Origin: Pseudomonas mandelii
GTDB lineage: Bacteria; Pseudomonadota; Gammaproteobacteria; Pseudomonadales; Pseudomonadaceae
Direction: 5' to 3'
Assembly: GCF_006438925.1 (NCBI RefSeq)
Contig: NZ_RCZA01000002.1
Location: 651,653-715,652, forward strand
DNA length: 64,000 nt
Under the pieces are notes generated by a model. That model was not told the origin of the DNA. It saw nothing but the letters and a program-made list of their open reading frames with translations, and did not search any database. The translations under genes and the position numbers were made by a program. Positions 11,307-19,044 of the stretch are shown here, piece after piece; position 1 is the first letter of the stretch; the number at the start of each line of letters is the position of its first letter.

Positions 11307-12316
11307 CAGTTCAAGCCAACGTCACGTTCCAGGTCCAGGGCTTCTTCGGCATTGCCGAGGTCGGCTGGGGTGACTTTCGGTGCTTGCAGTTCGCTGAACG
11401 GCTTGAGCCCGCGATCCGATTCCATGCCTTTGTGCAGCGGGTATTCGGCGGTGGTCTGGGTGATCACGCGCTGACCTTCTTCGCTGGCCATGTAAGCGAG
11501 GAATTGCTGGGCTTCTTTTGGATGCTTGCTGGATTTCAGCACGGCCGCACTGGAAACAGTGATCAGCCCGCCGACGTCGCCGCCGGTGAAATAATGCAGT
11601 TTCGAATCGAGCTGGCCTTTTTCGCGCTGCAAGGCGAACCAGTAATAGTTGTTCACCAGCACGGTGGCGACTTCGCCGTTTTCCACCGCCTTCAATGCAA
11701 CCATGTTGTTGCTGTAGGTCTTGCCGAAAGCACGCAAACCGGTCAGCCATTCTTCGGCCGCGTCCATTCCGTGCACTTTGATGATTGCTACGGCCTGTTC
11801 CTGGAACGCGCCGCTGGTAGGCACAAAGCCGACCTTGCCTTGCCATTTCGGATCGGAGAACTCCATGACCGACTTGGGCAGGTCTTTTTCGTCAATCAGT
11901 TTGGGGTTGTAGGCGACGACGCGGACTCGCGCGGTGACGCCGATCCAGGTGCCATTGCCGGCGACGTAGTCTTTCGGCAGAACGGCCAGGGTAGTGGTGT
12001 CGGTCTGTGCCAGCAGGCCCTGTTCACCGAGTTTGTTCAGTGGGGGCGATTCTTCGGTGTAGATCACATCGGCAGGGGAGCGATCACCCTCTTCGACGAC
12101 CTGGCTGGCGAGCTGGTTGCTGCTGCCTTTGCGCACATTGACGTGAATCCCGGTCTTGGCTTCGAAGGCTTTGGCGATAGCGTCGCCGACTTCCTTGTGC
12201 TGACCGTTATAGAGTGTCAGGGAAACTGGGTCGGCGGCTTGGGTGAGGGGAGTGGCGAGTGCCAGGCCGAGGAGGGTAAAGGTCAGGCCGCGGCGCAGGG
12301 TATTTCGAAACATCAT
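11306..12316 (-). CDS. periplasmic ferric-iron binding protein (FbpA type)
   Basis: The 336-residue protein has a signal peptide (cleavage probably after the ALATPLTQA motif near residue 28) and a type II periplasmic-binding fold. Known iron ligands of the FbpA family appear to be present: His40 in LYNGQHKE, an acidic residue in YTEESP (88-89), and the paired tyrosines Y224-Y225 in VNNYYWF. It delivers Fe3+ to the permease encoded just downstream. A Fur-like palindrome lies about 40-60 bases upstream of the start, in line with repression by iron. Confidence 0.92.
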   Translation of the reverse strand: MMFRNTLRRGLTFTLLGLALATPLTQAADPVSLTLYNGQHKEVGDAIAKAFEAKTGIHVNVRKGSSNQLASQVVEEGDRSPADVIYTEESPPLNKLGEQGLLAQTDTTTLAVLPKDYVAGNGTWIGVTARVRVVAYNPKLIDEKDLPKSVMEFSDPKWQGKVGFVPTSGAFQEQAVAIIKVHGMDAAEEWLTGLRAFGKTYSNNMVALKAVENGEVATVLVNNYYWFALQREKGQLDSKLHYFTGGDVGGLITVSSAAVLKSSKHPKEAQQFLAYMASEEGQRVITQTTAEYPLHKGMESDRGLKPFSELQAPKVTPADLGNAEEALDLERDVGLN

Positions 12317-12353
12317 TCGCAGGGTTCCTCACTGTCGCATTGCAAAAACTTGA

Positions 12354-12372
12354 AACAATGATAAACGATATT
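12354..12372 (-). promoter_or_regulatory. candidate Fur box upstream of the iron transporter
   Basis: AACAATGATAAACGATATT matches the 19-base Fur consensus at 13 positions by my count and lies inside a larger palindrome, GAAACAAT...ATTGTTTC (12352-12377). It is the only such site in the upstream region of the iron-binding gene. Confidence 0.6.
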
Positions 12373-12409
12373 GTTTCTCAAGTGCGCCTTTGCAGCGGGT
12401 GAGGGGTTG

Positions 12410-12505
12410 GTAGGAGCTGCCGAAGGCTGCGATCTTTTGATCTTGATTGTTGGTGGAGCTGAAATTGCTGAAGATCAAAAGATCGCAGCCTTCGGCAGCT
12501 CCTAC
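12410..12505. repeat. REP pair, family B
   Basis: GTAGGAGCTGCCGAAGGCTG with GATCTTTTGATCTT continues into a spacer and returns as the exact reverse complement. Arms are about 35 bases. It lies between the iron operon promoter and the tRNA genes. Confidence 0.9.
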
Positions 12506-12522
12506 ACAAACCCCGGAAACGC

Positions 12523-12544
12523 AAAAACCCGCTTTCGCGGGTTT
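12523..12544 (-). terminator. terminator of the first tRNA-Leu gene
   Basis: On the minus strand, AAACCCGC and GCGGGTTT form an 8-bp stem with a 4-base loop and end in a T-run. It lies 36 bases after the tRNA 3' end and is nearly identical to the hairpin after the second copy. Confidence 0.85.
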
Positions 12545-12579
12545 CTGTGAAATTCAAGATCGTGACCTTGAATTTGAAT

Positions 12580-12666
12580 TGGTGCCCAGAAGAAGACTCG
12601 AACTTCCACGACCTTGCGGTCACCAGCACCTGAAGCTGGCGTGTCTACCAATTTCACCATCTGGGC
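12580..12666 (-). tRNA. tRNA-Leu (anticodon CAG), copy 1
   Basis: The minus strand reads GCCCAGATGGTGAAATTGGT at the 5' end, has a leucine-type long variable arm (TGACCGCAAGGTCG), the T-arm GTTCGAGTC, and an encoded 3' CCA. The anticodon stem CCAGC/GCTGG encloses the loop TTCAGGT, giving anticodon CAG for codon CUG, the main leucine codon in this GC-rich genome. Length is 87 nt. It is preceded by its own promoter and followed by its own terminator. Confidence 0.97.
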
Positions 12667-12700
12667 ATTATCGCAAGCGTTGCCGCTGTTGATGTGGCGC

Positions 12701-12729
12701 ACTATACGGAGAGCTTTTTGATCTGTAAA
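12701..12729 (-). promoter_or_regulatory. sigma-70 promoter of tRNA-Leu copy 1
   Basis: On the minus strand, TTTACA and TATAGT are separated by exactly 17 bases, followed by a GC-rich discriminator (GCGCC) typical of stringently controlled stable-RNA promoters. The same arrangement is repeated before copy 2. A separate 10-bp hairpin (CCCCTGATTT / AAATCAGGGG, 12730-12758) lies just upstream of the -35. Confidence 0.8.
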
Positions 12730-12768
12730 CCCCTGATTTGGTTTTAATAAATCAGGGGCTTAGAATGC

Positions 12769-12793
12769 AAAAAACCCGCTTTCGCGGGTTTTT
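12769..12793 (-). terminator. terminator of the second tRNA-Leu gene
   Basis: The hairpin AAAACCCGC / GCGGGTTTT has T-runs on both sides and lies 40 bases after the tRNA 3' end, so copy 2 transcripts should stop before copy 1. Confidence 0.85.
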
Positions 12794-12832
12794 GTGTGAG
12801 CCTTGAAATTGATCTAATCTCAAGCTCGAAAT

Positions 12833-12919
12833 TGGTGCCCAGAAGAAGACTCGAACTTCCACGACCTTGCGGTCACCAGCACCTGAAGCTGGCGTGTCTA
12901 CCAATTTCACCATCTGGGC
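12833..12919 (-). tRNA. tRNA-Leu (anticodon CAG), copy 2
   Basis: This 87-nt gene is identical by eye to copy 1, including the encoded CCA and the CAG anticodon in loop TTCAGGT. The flanks (promoter, terminator) are similar but not identical, so the pair is an older tandem duplication of a whole transcription unit whose tRNA part has stayed uniform. Confidence 0.97.
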
Positions 12920-12955
12920 ATTATCGACAATGCGTCTGCGTCGTCGATGGCGCGC

Positions 12956-12984
12956 ACTATACGGAGCGTCTTTTTAACTGTAAA
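12956..12984 (-). promoter_or_regulatory. sigma-70 promoter of tRNA-Leu copy 2
   Basis: TTTACA and TATAGT with a 17-base spacer on the minus strand, same as copy 1, followed by GCGCGCC. Confidence 0.8.
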
Positions 12985-13145
12985 CCCCTGAAGTCGAAAA
13001 AACCTGGAAAATTTTACCAGTGGCATTTAATTCAGCTTCGCGCTGTCGATAAAGGGCTTTAGATGGGCTGTCATAGCCTGAAATTTCCCGTTTCATTACG
13101 CCTATGCCAAACTAGCCCGCATATAGACAAGGTGAAAACTCTCTA

Positions 13146-15776
13146 ATGGCCGATTGGCAGTCCCTCGATCCCGAGGCCGCTCGTGAAGCGGAAAAATATG
13201 AAAACCCTATCCCTAGCCGTGAACTGATCCTTCAGCACCTTGCTGATCGGGGTTCGCCTGCTAACCGCGAGCAGCTGGTCGAAGAGTTTGGTCTGACCAC
13301 AGAAGACCAGATCGAAGCCCTGCGCCGCCGCCTGCGCGCCATGGAGCGCGACGCTCAACTCATCTATACCCGTCGCGGCACCTATGCGCCGGTGGACAAG
13401 CTCGACCTGATCCTGGGCCGCATCAGCGGTCACCGTGACGGCTTCGGCTTCCTGGTCCCGGATGACGGCAGTGACGACCTGTTCATGAGTCCGGCGCAAA
13501 TGCGTCTGGTGTTCGATGGCGACCGTGCCCTGGCCCGTGTTTCCGGCCTTGACCGTCGCGGTCGCCGCGAAGGCATGATCGTCGAAGTGGTATCCCGTGC
13601 CCACGAGACCATCGTCGGCCGTTACTTCGAAGAGGGCGGTATTGGTTTCGTCGTCGCGGATAACCCGAAGATCCAGCAAGAAGTGCTGGTCACCCCGGGT
13701 CGCAACGCCAACGCCCAGATCGGTCAGTTCGTCGAAGTGAAGATCACTCACTGGCCGACGCCACGCTTCCAGCCGCAAGGCGACGTGGTTGAAGTGGTGG
13801 GTAACTACATGGCGCCGGGCATGGAAATCGATGTCGCCCTGCGCACGTACGACATTCCTCACGTCTGGCCTGAGGCTGTGCTGAAAGAAGCCGCCAAGCT
13901 CAAGCCGGAAGTCGAAGAGAAAGACAAAGAGAAGCGAATCGACCTGCGTCATCTGCCGTTCGTGACCATCGACGGTGAAGATGCGCGCGACTTCGATGAT
14001 GCGGTCTATTGCGAAGCCAAGCCGGGCAAGCTGCGCCTGTTCTCCGGTGGCTGGAAGTTGTACGTGGCGATCGCCGACGTTTCCAGCTACGTGAAAATCG
14101 GTTCGGCGCTGGACAACGAGTCCCAGGTTCGCGGCAACTCGGTGTATTTCCCCGAGCGCGTCGTGCCGATGCTGCCAGAGCAGCTGTCCAACGGCCTGTG
14201 CTCGTTGAATCCGCACGTCGATCGTCTGGCCATGGTTTGCGAGATGACCATCTCCAAATCCGGCGAGATGACCGACTACTGCTTCTACGAAGCGGTGATT
14301 CACTCCCACGCTCGCCTGACCTACAACAAAGTCAGCTCGATGCTGGAAACGCCGAAACTCACCGAGGCGCGTCAGCTCCGTGGCGAGTACAACGACGTTC
14401 TGCCGCACCTCAAGCAGCTTTACGCACTGTACAAAGTGCTGCTGGCCGCTCGTCACGTGCGTGGCGCGATCGATTTCGAAACGCAGGAAACCCGGATCAT
14501 CTTCGGGACCGAGCGCAAGATTGCCGAAATCCGTCCAACCGTTCGTAACGACGCCCACAAGCTGATCGAGGAATGCATGCTGGCGGCCAACGTGGCCACC
14601 GCTGAATTCCTGAAAAAGCACGAAATCCCTGCGCTGTACCGCGTCCACGATGGTCCGCCACCGGAGCGTCTGGAAAAACTGCGCGCCTTCCTTGGCGAGC
14701 TCGGCCTGTCCCTGCACAAAGGCAAGGACGGCCCGTCGCCGAAGGATTACCAGGCATTGCTGGCGAGCATCAAGGACCGTCCGGATTTCCATCTGATCCA
14801 GACCGTTATGCTGCGTTCGTTGAGCCAGGCGGTGTACAGCGCCGATAACCAGGGCCACTTCGGCCTGAATTACGAAGCCTATACCCACTTCACCTCGCCG
14901 ATCCGCCGCTACCCGGACTTGCTCACGCACCGGGCGATTCGCAGTGTCATCCATTCGAAAATGGATACGCCGCACGTTCGCCGTGCTGGCGCGATGACCA
15001 TTCCGAAAGCGCGCATCTACCCGTACGACGAAGCGATCCTGGAGCAGCTCGGCGAACAGTGCTCGATGAGCGAGCGCCGTGCCGATGAAGCGACCCGCGA
15101 CGTCGTGAACTGGCTCAAGTGCGAGTTCATGAAAGACCGCGTGGGCGAGTCGTTCCCGGGTGTGATCACTGCCGTGACCGGTTTCGGCCTGTTCGTCGAG
15201 CTGACCGATATCTACGTCGAAGGCCTGGTGCACGTCACCGCGCTGCCGGGTGATTACTATCACTTCGATCCTGTGCACCACCGCCTGGCCGGTGAACGTA
15301 CCGGTCGCAGCTTCCGCCTTGGCGACACTGTTGAAGTGCGCGTCATGCGTGTTGACCTCGACGAGCGCAAGATCGATTTCGAGATGGCTGAAAAAACCAT
15401 CAGCGCGCCGATTGGCCGCAAGAAGCGTGGGGCTGAAACCGCTGCACCAGCCACCAAAACGGCTGCAGAGCCGGCCCCGGCGAAAACCGGTCGTCGTCCT
15501 GCCAAGGAAAAAGCCGTAGAAGCCTATCGCCCGAGCGATGCCGCGGCGAAAAATGCCGAATTGCGCAAAAGCCGCGAAATGAAGCAGGCGCTACTGTCTG
15601 AAGCGAAGAGCGGCGGTAAAGCGGCGTCTGGGGGAAAGACCGGACGGTCGGCGCCTGACAAGGTTCCCGGCGGCAAGCCAGCCAAACCGAGCAAACACCG
15701 TAAAGGCCCGCCAAAAGCGGGTTCTGCTCCAGCCGCCAAAAGCGGCGGGTCGCGTAAACCGAAGGCCAAGTCATGA
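13146..15776 (+). CDS. rnr: ribonuclease R
   Basis: RNase R is a processive 3'-to-5' exoribonuclease that degrades structured RNA and takes part in rRNA quality control and trans-translation. The 876-residue protein has an N-terminal helix-turn-helix region (1-80), two cold-shock domains (about 85-235), the RNB catalytic domain with TIDGEDARDFDD (Asp276, 282, 284 and 285 as metal ligands), an S1 domain (about 645-730), and a long Lys/Ala/Gly-rich basic tail (about 745-876). It overlaps rlmB by four bases, so the two are translationally coupled. The upstream ribosome site is AAGGTG. Confidence 0.97.
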   Translation: MADWQSLDPEAAREAEKYENPIPSRELILQHLADRGSPANREQLVEEFGLTTEDQIEALRRRLRAMERDAQLIYTRRGTYAPVDKLDLILGRISGHRDGFGFLVPDDGSDDLFMSPAQMRLVFDGDRALARVSGLDRRGRREGMIVEVVSRAHETIVGRYFEEGGIGFVVADNPKIQQEVLVTPGRNANAQIGQFVEVKITHWPTPRFQPQGDVVEVVGNYMAPGMEIDVALRTYDIPHVWPEAVLKEAAKLKPEVEEKDKEKRIDLRHLPFVTIDGEDARDFDDAVYCEAKPGKLRLFSGGWKLYVAIADVSSYVKIGSALDNESQVRGNSVYFPERVVPMLPEQLSNGLCSLNPHVDRLAMVCEMTISKSGEMTDYCFYEAVIHSHARLTYNKVSSMLETPKLTEARQLRGEYNDVLPHLKQLYALYKVLLAARHVRGAIDFETQETRIIFGTERKIAEIRPTVRNDAHKLIEECMLAANVATAEFLKKHEIPALYRVHDGPPPERLEKLRAFLGELGLSLHKGKDGPSPKDYQALLASIKDRPDFHLIQTVMLRSLSQAVYSADNQGHFGLNYEAYTHFTSPIRRYPDLLTHRAIRSVIHSKMDTPHVRRAGAMTIPKARIYPYDEAILEQLGEQCSMSERRADEATRDVVNWLKCEFMKDRVGESFPGVITAVTGFGLFVELTDIYVEGLVHVTALPGDYYHFDPVHHRLAGERTGRSFRLGDTVEVRVMRVDLDERKIDFEMAEKTISAPIGRKKRGAETAAPATKTAAEPAPAKTGRRPAKEKAVEAYRPSDAAAKNAELRKSREMKQALLSEAKSGGKAASGGKTGRSAPDKVPGGKPAKPSKHRKGPPKAGSAPAAKSGGSRKPKAKS

Positions 15777-16540
15777 GTCAGTTGGAAAAGATCTACGGCG
15801 TGCACGCTGTAGAAGCGTTGCTGCGTCACCACCCAAAACGCGTCAAGCAGATCTGGCTGGCCGAAGGCCGCAGTGATCCGCGCGTTCAGACGCTGATCGA
15901 GCTGGCTAACGAAAATCGCGTGGCCGTCGGCAACGCCGAGCGTCGTGAGCTGGATGCCTGGGTTGAAGGCGTGCACCAGGGCGTGGTGGCGGAAGTGAGT
16001 CCGAGCCAGGTCTGGGGCGAAGCAATGCTCGACGAGCTGCTCGATCGCACCGAAGGCGCACCGCTGCTGCTGGTGCTCGACGGCGTGACCGACCCGCACA
16101 ACCTCGGTGCTTGCCTGCGTTCGGCCGATGCGGCGGGCGCACTGGCGGTGATCGTTCCGAAGGACAAGTCAGCCACGCTGACCCCGACGGTACGAAAAGT
16201 GGCTTGCGGCGCGGCGGAAGTAATTCCGCTGGTAGCCGTGACCAACCTGGCGCGCACGCTGGAAAAACTCAAGCAGCGCGGCTTGTGGGTCGTCGGTACG
16301 GCGGGCGAGGCTGAGCAGAGTCTGTATCAGCAAGACATGACCGGCCCGACCATCCTGATCATGGGCGCTGAAGGCAGCGGCATGCGTCGCCTGACCCGCG
16401 ATCTGTGCGACTACCTGGTGCACCTGCCGATGGCCGGCAGCGTCAGCAGTCTCAACGTTTCCGTGGCGACCGGCGTGTGCCTGTTTGAAGCCCGGCGCCA
16501 GCGCAGCGTCAAGGCTGCCGGAACCGCCAAAAAGTCCTGA
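15773..16540 (+). CDS. rlmB: 23S rRNA (guanosine-2'-O-)-methyltransferase RlmB
   Basis: RlmB is a SpoU-family (SPOUT) enzyme that methylates the ribose of G2251 in the 23S rRNA P loop. The 255-residue protein has an N-terminal substrate-binding domain (KIYGVHAVEALL) and the three SpoU motifs: DGVTDPHNLGACLRSADAAG, IMGAEGSGMRRLTRD and AGSVSSLNVSVATGVCLFEA. Its ATG overlaps the rnr stop by four bases. A REP pair follows and separates it from the ribosomal operon. Confidence 0.97.
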   Translation: MSQLEKIYGVHAVEALLRHHPKRVKQIWLAEGRSDPRVQTLIELANENRVAVGNAERRELDAWVEGVHQGVVAEVSPSQVWGEAMLDELLDRTEGAPLLLVLDGVTDPHNLGACLRSADAAGALAVIVPKDKSATLTPTVRKVACGAAEVIPLVAVTNLARTLEKLKQRGLWVVGTAGEAEQSLYQQDMTGPTILIMGAEGSGMRRLTRDLCDYLVHLPMAGSVSSLNVSVATGVCLFEARRQRSVKAAGTAKKS

Positions 16541-16554
16541 TCCGTACGCAATCC

Positions 16555-16646
16555 CTGTGGGAGCGAGCCTGCTCGCGAAAGCGGCTTTACATTCAGCATC
16601 AATGTCGAATGTCATGCCCTCTTCGCGAGCAGGCTCGCTCCCACAG
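16555..16646. repeat. REP pair, family A
   Basis: CTGTGGGAGCGAGCCTGCTC and its reverse complement lie 48 bases apart. It fills the first part of the 305-base gap between rlmB and rpsF. Confidence 0.9.
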
Positions 16647-16698
16647 TGTTTTGTGTTTGAGTGAAGATTGGTGGTTGTTCAAATAATCACCAATTGCC

Positions 16699-16727
16699 TT
16701 GCACCTCTTCTGTCCCTTCTCTACAAT
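16699..16727 (+). promoter_or_regulatory. candidate promoter of the rpsF operon
   Basis: TTGCAC and TACAAT are separated by 17 bases, placing the transcript start near 16734 and leaving a leader of about 110 bases before rpsF. Confidence 0.5.
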
Positions 16728-16800
16728 TGCGCCCCTTGCTGTGACGGCAGGCACGCATGTGTCTATCGCAAGCAAGTCCATAAGTGTCATTCACTCCTTG

Positions 16801-16845
16801 TCTGACCGCTTTTGAGCGGCAGGCTACAACCCGTAAGGAGCATTC
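16801..16845 (+). promoter_or_regulatory. possible ribosomal-protein S6:S18 leader element
   Basis: The leader just before rpsF folds into CTGaCCGCT-tttg-AGCGGCAG with a bulged A, followed by ACAACCCG and the ribosome site AAGGAG. An rpsF leader bound by the S6:S18 complex is known in many bacteria and has paired ACCG/CCG elements near a bulged stem. The match here is by eye only. Confidence 0.3.
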
Positions 16846-17268
16846 ATGCGTCATTACGAAATCATCTTTTTGGTCCACCCGGATCAAAGCGAGCAAGTCG
16901 GCGGCATGGTAGAGCGTTACACCAAGCTGATCGAAGAAGACGGCGGCAAAATCCACCGTCTGGAAGATTGGGGCCGTCGTCAACTGGCCTACGCAATCAA
17001 CAATGTTCACAAGGCTCACTACGTGATGCTGAACGTTGAGTGCACTGGCAAGGCCCTGGCCGAGCTGGAAGACAACTTCCGCTACAACGATGCAGTGATC
17101 CGTAACCTGGTCATCCGTCGCGAAGAAGCCGTTACTGGCCAATCCGAGATGCTCAAGGCTGAAGAAAACCGCAGTGAGCGCCGTGAGCGTCGCGACCGTC
17201 CTGAGCACGAAGGCGCTGAAAGCGTTGATAGTGATGACAGCGACAACAGCGATAACGCTGACGAGTAA
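16846..17268 (+). CDS. rpsF: 30S ribosomal protein S6
   Basis: S6 pairs with S18 on the 30S platform. The 140-residue product begins [20 protein letters not shown] and ends in a long acidic Ser/Asp/Asn tail ([13 protein letters not shown]), the region that RimK extends with glutamates in several gammaproteobacteria. It has a strong AAGGAG site and is the first gene of the rpsF-rpsR-(DUF2232)-rplI operon; rpsR follows after 28 bases. Confidence 0.98.
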   Translation: MRHYEIIFLVHPDQSEQVGGMVERYTKLIEEDGGKIHRLEDWGRRQLAYAINNVHKAHYVMLNVECTGKALAELEDNFRYNDAVIRNLVIRREEAVTGQSEMLKAEENRSERRERRDRPEHEGAESVDSDDSDNSDNADE

Positions 17269-17296
17269 TCCACGGACCTTTTGAGGAGCCTATTAC

Positions 17297-17527
17297 ATGG
17301 CACGTTTCTTCCGTCGTCGTAAATTCTGCCGCTTCACCGCTGAAGACGTGAAAGAGATCGATTACAAAGATCTCAACACTCTGAAAGCTTATGTATCCGA
17401 GACCGGCAAAATCGTTCCAAGCCGCATCACCGGTACCAAAGCACGTTATCAGCGTCAGCTGGCCACCGCTATCAAGCGCGCCCGCTTCCTGGCCCTGCTG
17501 GCCTACACCGACAGCCACGGCCGCTGA
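17297..17527 (+). CDS. rpsR: 30S ribosomal protein S18
   Basis: The 76-residue basic protein [20 protein letters not shown] is S18, the binding partner of S6. Length and sequence are typical, with an N-terminal Arg/Lys cluster and the C-terminal [19 protein letters not shown] rRNA-binding stretch. Ribosome site TGAGGAG. Confidence 0.98.
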
Positions 17528-17563
17528 GACCGGGCAGTCGACACGTAGCAAAGGATTGAAAGC

Positions 17564-18457
17564 ATGCGTGCCATAGCTGAGTTCATCATGCGCGGCCGTA
17601 TGCAGGCCACTCTGGTAGTGGCTGGATGCGCAACATTGCCGTTGTTGTATTGGTTGGGTGCTGCCGCGGGTTGCCTTGTGCTCCTGCGGCGCGGATTGAA
17701 GGACGCCCTGGGCGTTCTTGCTCTGGGACTGCTGCCGGCGTTGATCTGGTGGCTTTACTCCGATGACCCACGGGCACTTCTGGTGCTGCTGGGGTCTTGG
17801 AGCCTTGCGTTGGTTTTGCGCGCAAGCGAATCCTGGAACCGCGTGCTGCTGGTCAGCATAGCGATGGGAGTGGTGTTTTCAGTGGTGCTGGGGACGGCTT
17901 TTGGTCCCCAAATCGAGATGCTGGCGCAGGCTTTGATAAAAGTCATGCCGTCGCTACTCGGTGATGTCTACCAGAAGTTGTCGGTAGACGAGCAAGCGCA
18001 TTTTGCGTCCCTGATCGCACCGGTCCTGACCGGCCTGATTGCGGCCTTGTTGCAAATCGTCAGTGTGCTGAGCCTGCTTGTCGGGCGCTACTGGCAGGCG
18101 TTGTTGTACAACCCGGGTGGTTTTGGTCGCGAGTTTCGCGCCATCCGATTCCCGCTGGGTCTGGCGATGTTACTGCTGGCGTTCATGCTTCTGGGGCCGA
18201 ACATCGGTCCGCAGATGGCCATGTTGACGCCGTTGTGCAGTGTACCGCTGGTGTTCGCCGGGCTGGCCCTGATTCACGGGCTGGTGGCGCAAAAGCGACT
18301 GGCCAGGTTTTGGCTGGTGGGGTTGTACGTCACGCTGTTGCTGTTCATGCAGCTGATCTATCCGTTGCTGGTGGTCTTGGCCATCGTCGACAGCCTGATT
18401 GATTTTCGCGGTCGTTCGACGCCGAAAGACGTCGATAGCGCGAACGGTGAAGGTTAA
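17564..18457 (+). CDS. DUF2232 (YybS-like) membrane protein
   Basis: This 297-residue integral membrane protein has about seven or eight hydrophobic helices and a short polar C-terminus. It belongs to the DUF2232/YybS-like family that is regularly found between rpsR and rplI in pseudomonads. The function is unknown; the fixed place in a ribosomal operon suggests co-expression with growth but gives no activity. Start ATG at 17564 follows AAAGGATTG; rplI begins 19 bases after its stop, so it is probably co-transcribed. Confidence 0.85.
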   Translation: MRAIAEFIMRGRMQATLVVAGCATLPLLYWLGAAAGCLVLLRRGLKDALGVLALGLLPALIWWLYSDDPRALLVLLGSWSLALVLRASESWNRVLLVSIAMGVVFSVVLGTAFGPQIEMLAQALIKVMPSLLGDVYQKLSVDEQAHFASLIAPVLTGLIAALLQIVSVLSLLVGRYWQALLYNPGGFGREFRAIRFPLGLAMLLLAFMLLGPNIGPQMAMLTPLCSVPLVFAGLALIHGLVAQKRLARFWLVGLYVTLLLFMQLIYPLLVVLAIVDSLIDFRGRSTPKDVDSANGEG

Positions 18458-18476
18458 AAGTTAAGAGGATTTTCAC

Positions 18477-18923
18477 ATGCAACTGATCCTTCTGGAAAAA
18501 GTCACCAACCTGGGCAACCTGGGTGACAAAGTGAACGTTAAGGCTGGTTACGGTCGTAACTACCTGCTGCCTTACGGCAAAGCTACCGCTGCGACCGCTG
18601 CCAACCTGGCTGCGTTCGAAGAGCGTCGCGCTGAGCTGGAAAAAGCCGCAGCAGATCGTAAAACTTCGGCTGAAAGCCGCGCTGCCCAACTGGCTGAGCT
18701 GGAAGTGACTATCACTGCCACCGCTGGCGACGAAGGCAAGCTGTTCGGTTCGATCGGTACTCACGACATCGCTGATGCACTGACCGCCTCTGGCGTTGAA
18801 GTTGCAAAAAGCGAAGTTCGTCTGCCGAACGGCACTATCCGCAACGTAGGCGAATTCGACGTAGCCGTGCACCTGCACGCCGAAGTTGAAGCCACCGTAC
18901 GCGTTGTCGTGGTAGCAGCTTAA
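18477..18923 (+). CDS. rplI: 50S ribosomal protein L9
   Basis: L9 is a two-domain ribosomal protein on a long helix that reaches out from the L1 stalk base. The 148-residue product has the canonical N-terminus [30 protein letters not shown], written here only in part as [19 protein letters not shown], and a C-terminal domain after the Ala/Glu-rich linker. It is the last gene of the rpsF operon and is followed by a terminator. Confidence 0.98.
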   Translation: MQLILLEKVTNLGNLGDKVNVKAGYGRNYLLPYGKATAATAANLAAFEERRAELEKAAADRKTSAESRAAQLAELEVTITATAGDEGKLFGSIGTHDIADALTASGVEVAKSEVRLPNGTIRNVGEFDVAVHLHAEVEATVRVVVVAA

Positions 18924-18968
18924 GCAGCACTTGTCGGCTGGCACCCTCGGGTGCTTGCCGGTAACATC

Positions 18969-19007
18969 GGGCACGATCCTGTTTACAGGTCGTGCCCTTT
19001 GTCTTTC
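18969..19007 (+). terminator. terminator of the rpsF-rplI operon
   Basis: GGGCACGA and TCGTGCCC enclose an inner CCTGT/ACAGG pairing and are followed by TTTGTCTTT. It lies 45 bases after the rplI stop and ahead of dnaB. Confidence 0.8.
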
Positions 19008-19044
19008 TGCAGTTCCTGATTTTCACAAAACTATTCAAGTGGCT

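Noticed and set aside
13143..15281. A 712-codon open frame on the minus strand opposite rnr
   Set aside because: It is the antisense of a clear RNase R gene in a high-GC genome, where complementary frames stay open by codon bias. The product shows no domain and no ribosome site.
18931..19044. Extended DnaB N-terminus from an upstream in-frame ATG
   Set aside because: The extension runs through the rplI terminator hairpin and is not part of the conserved DnaB start.
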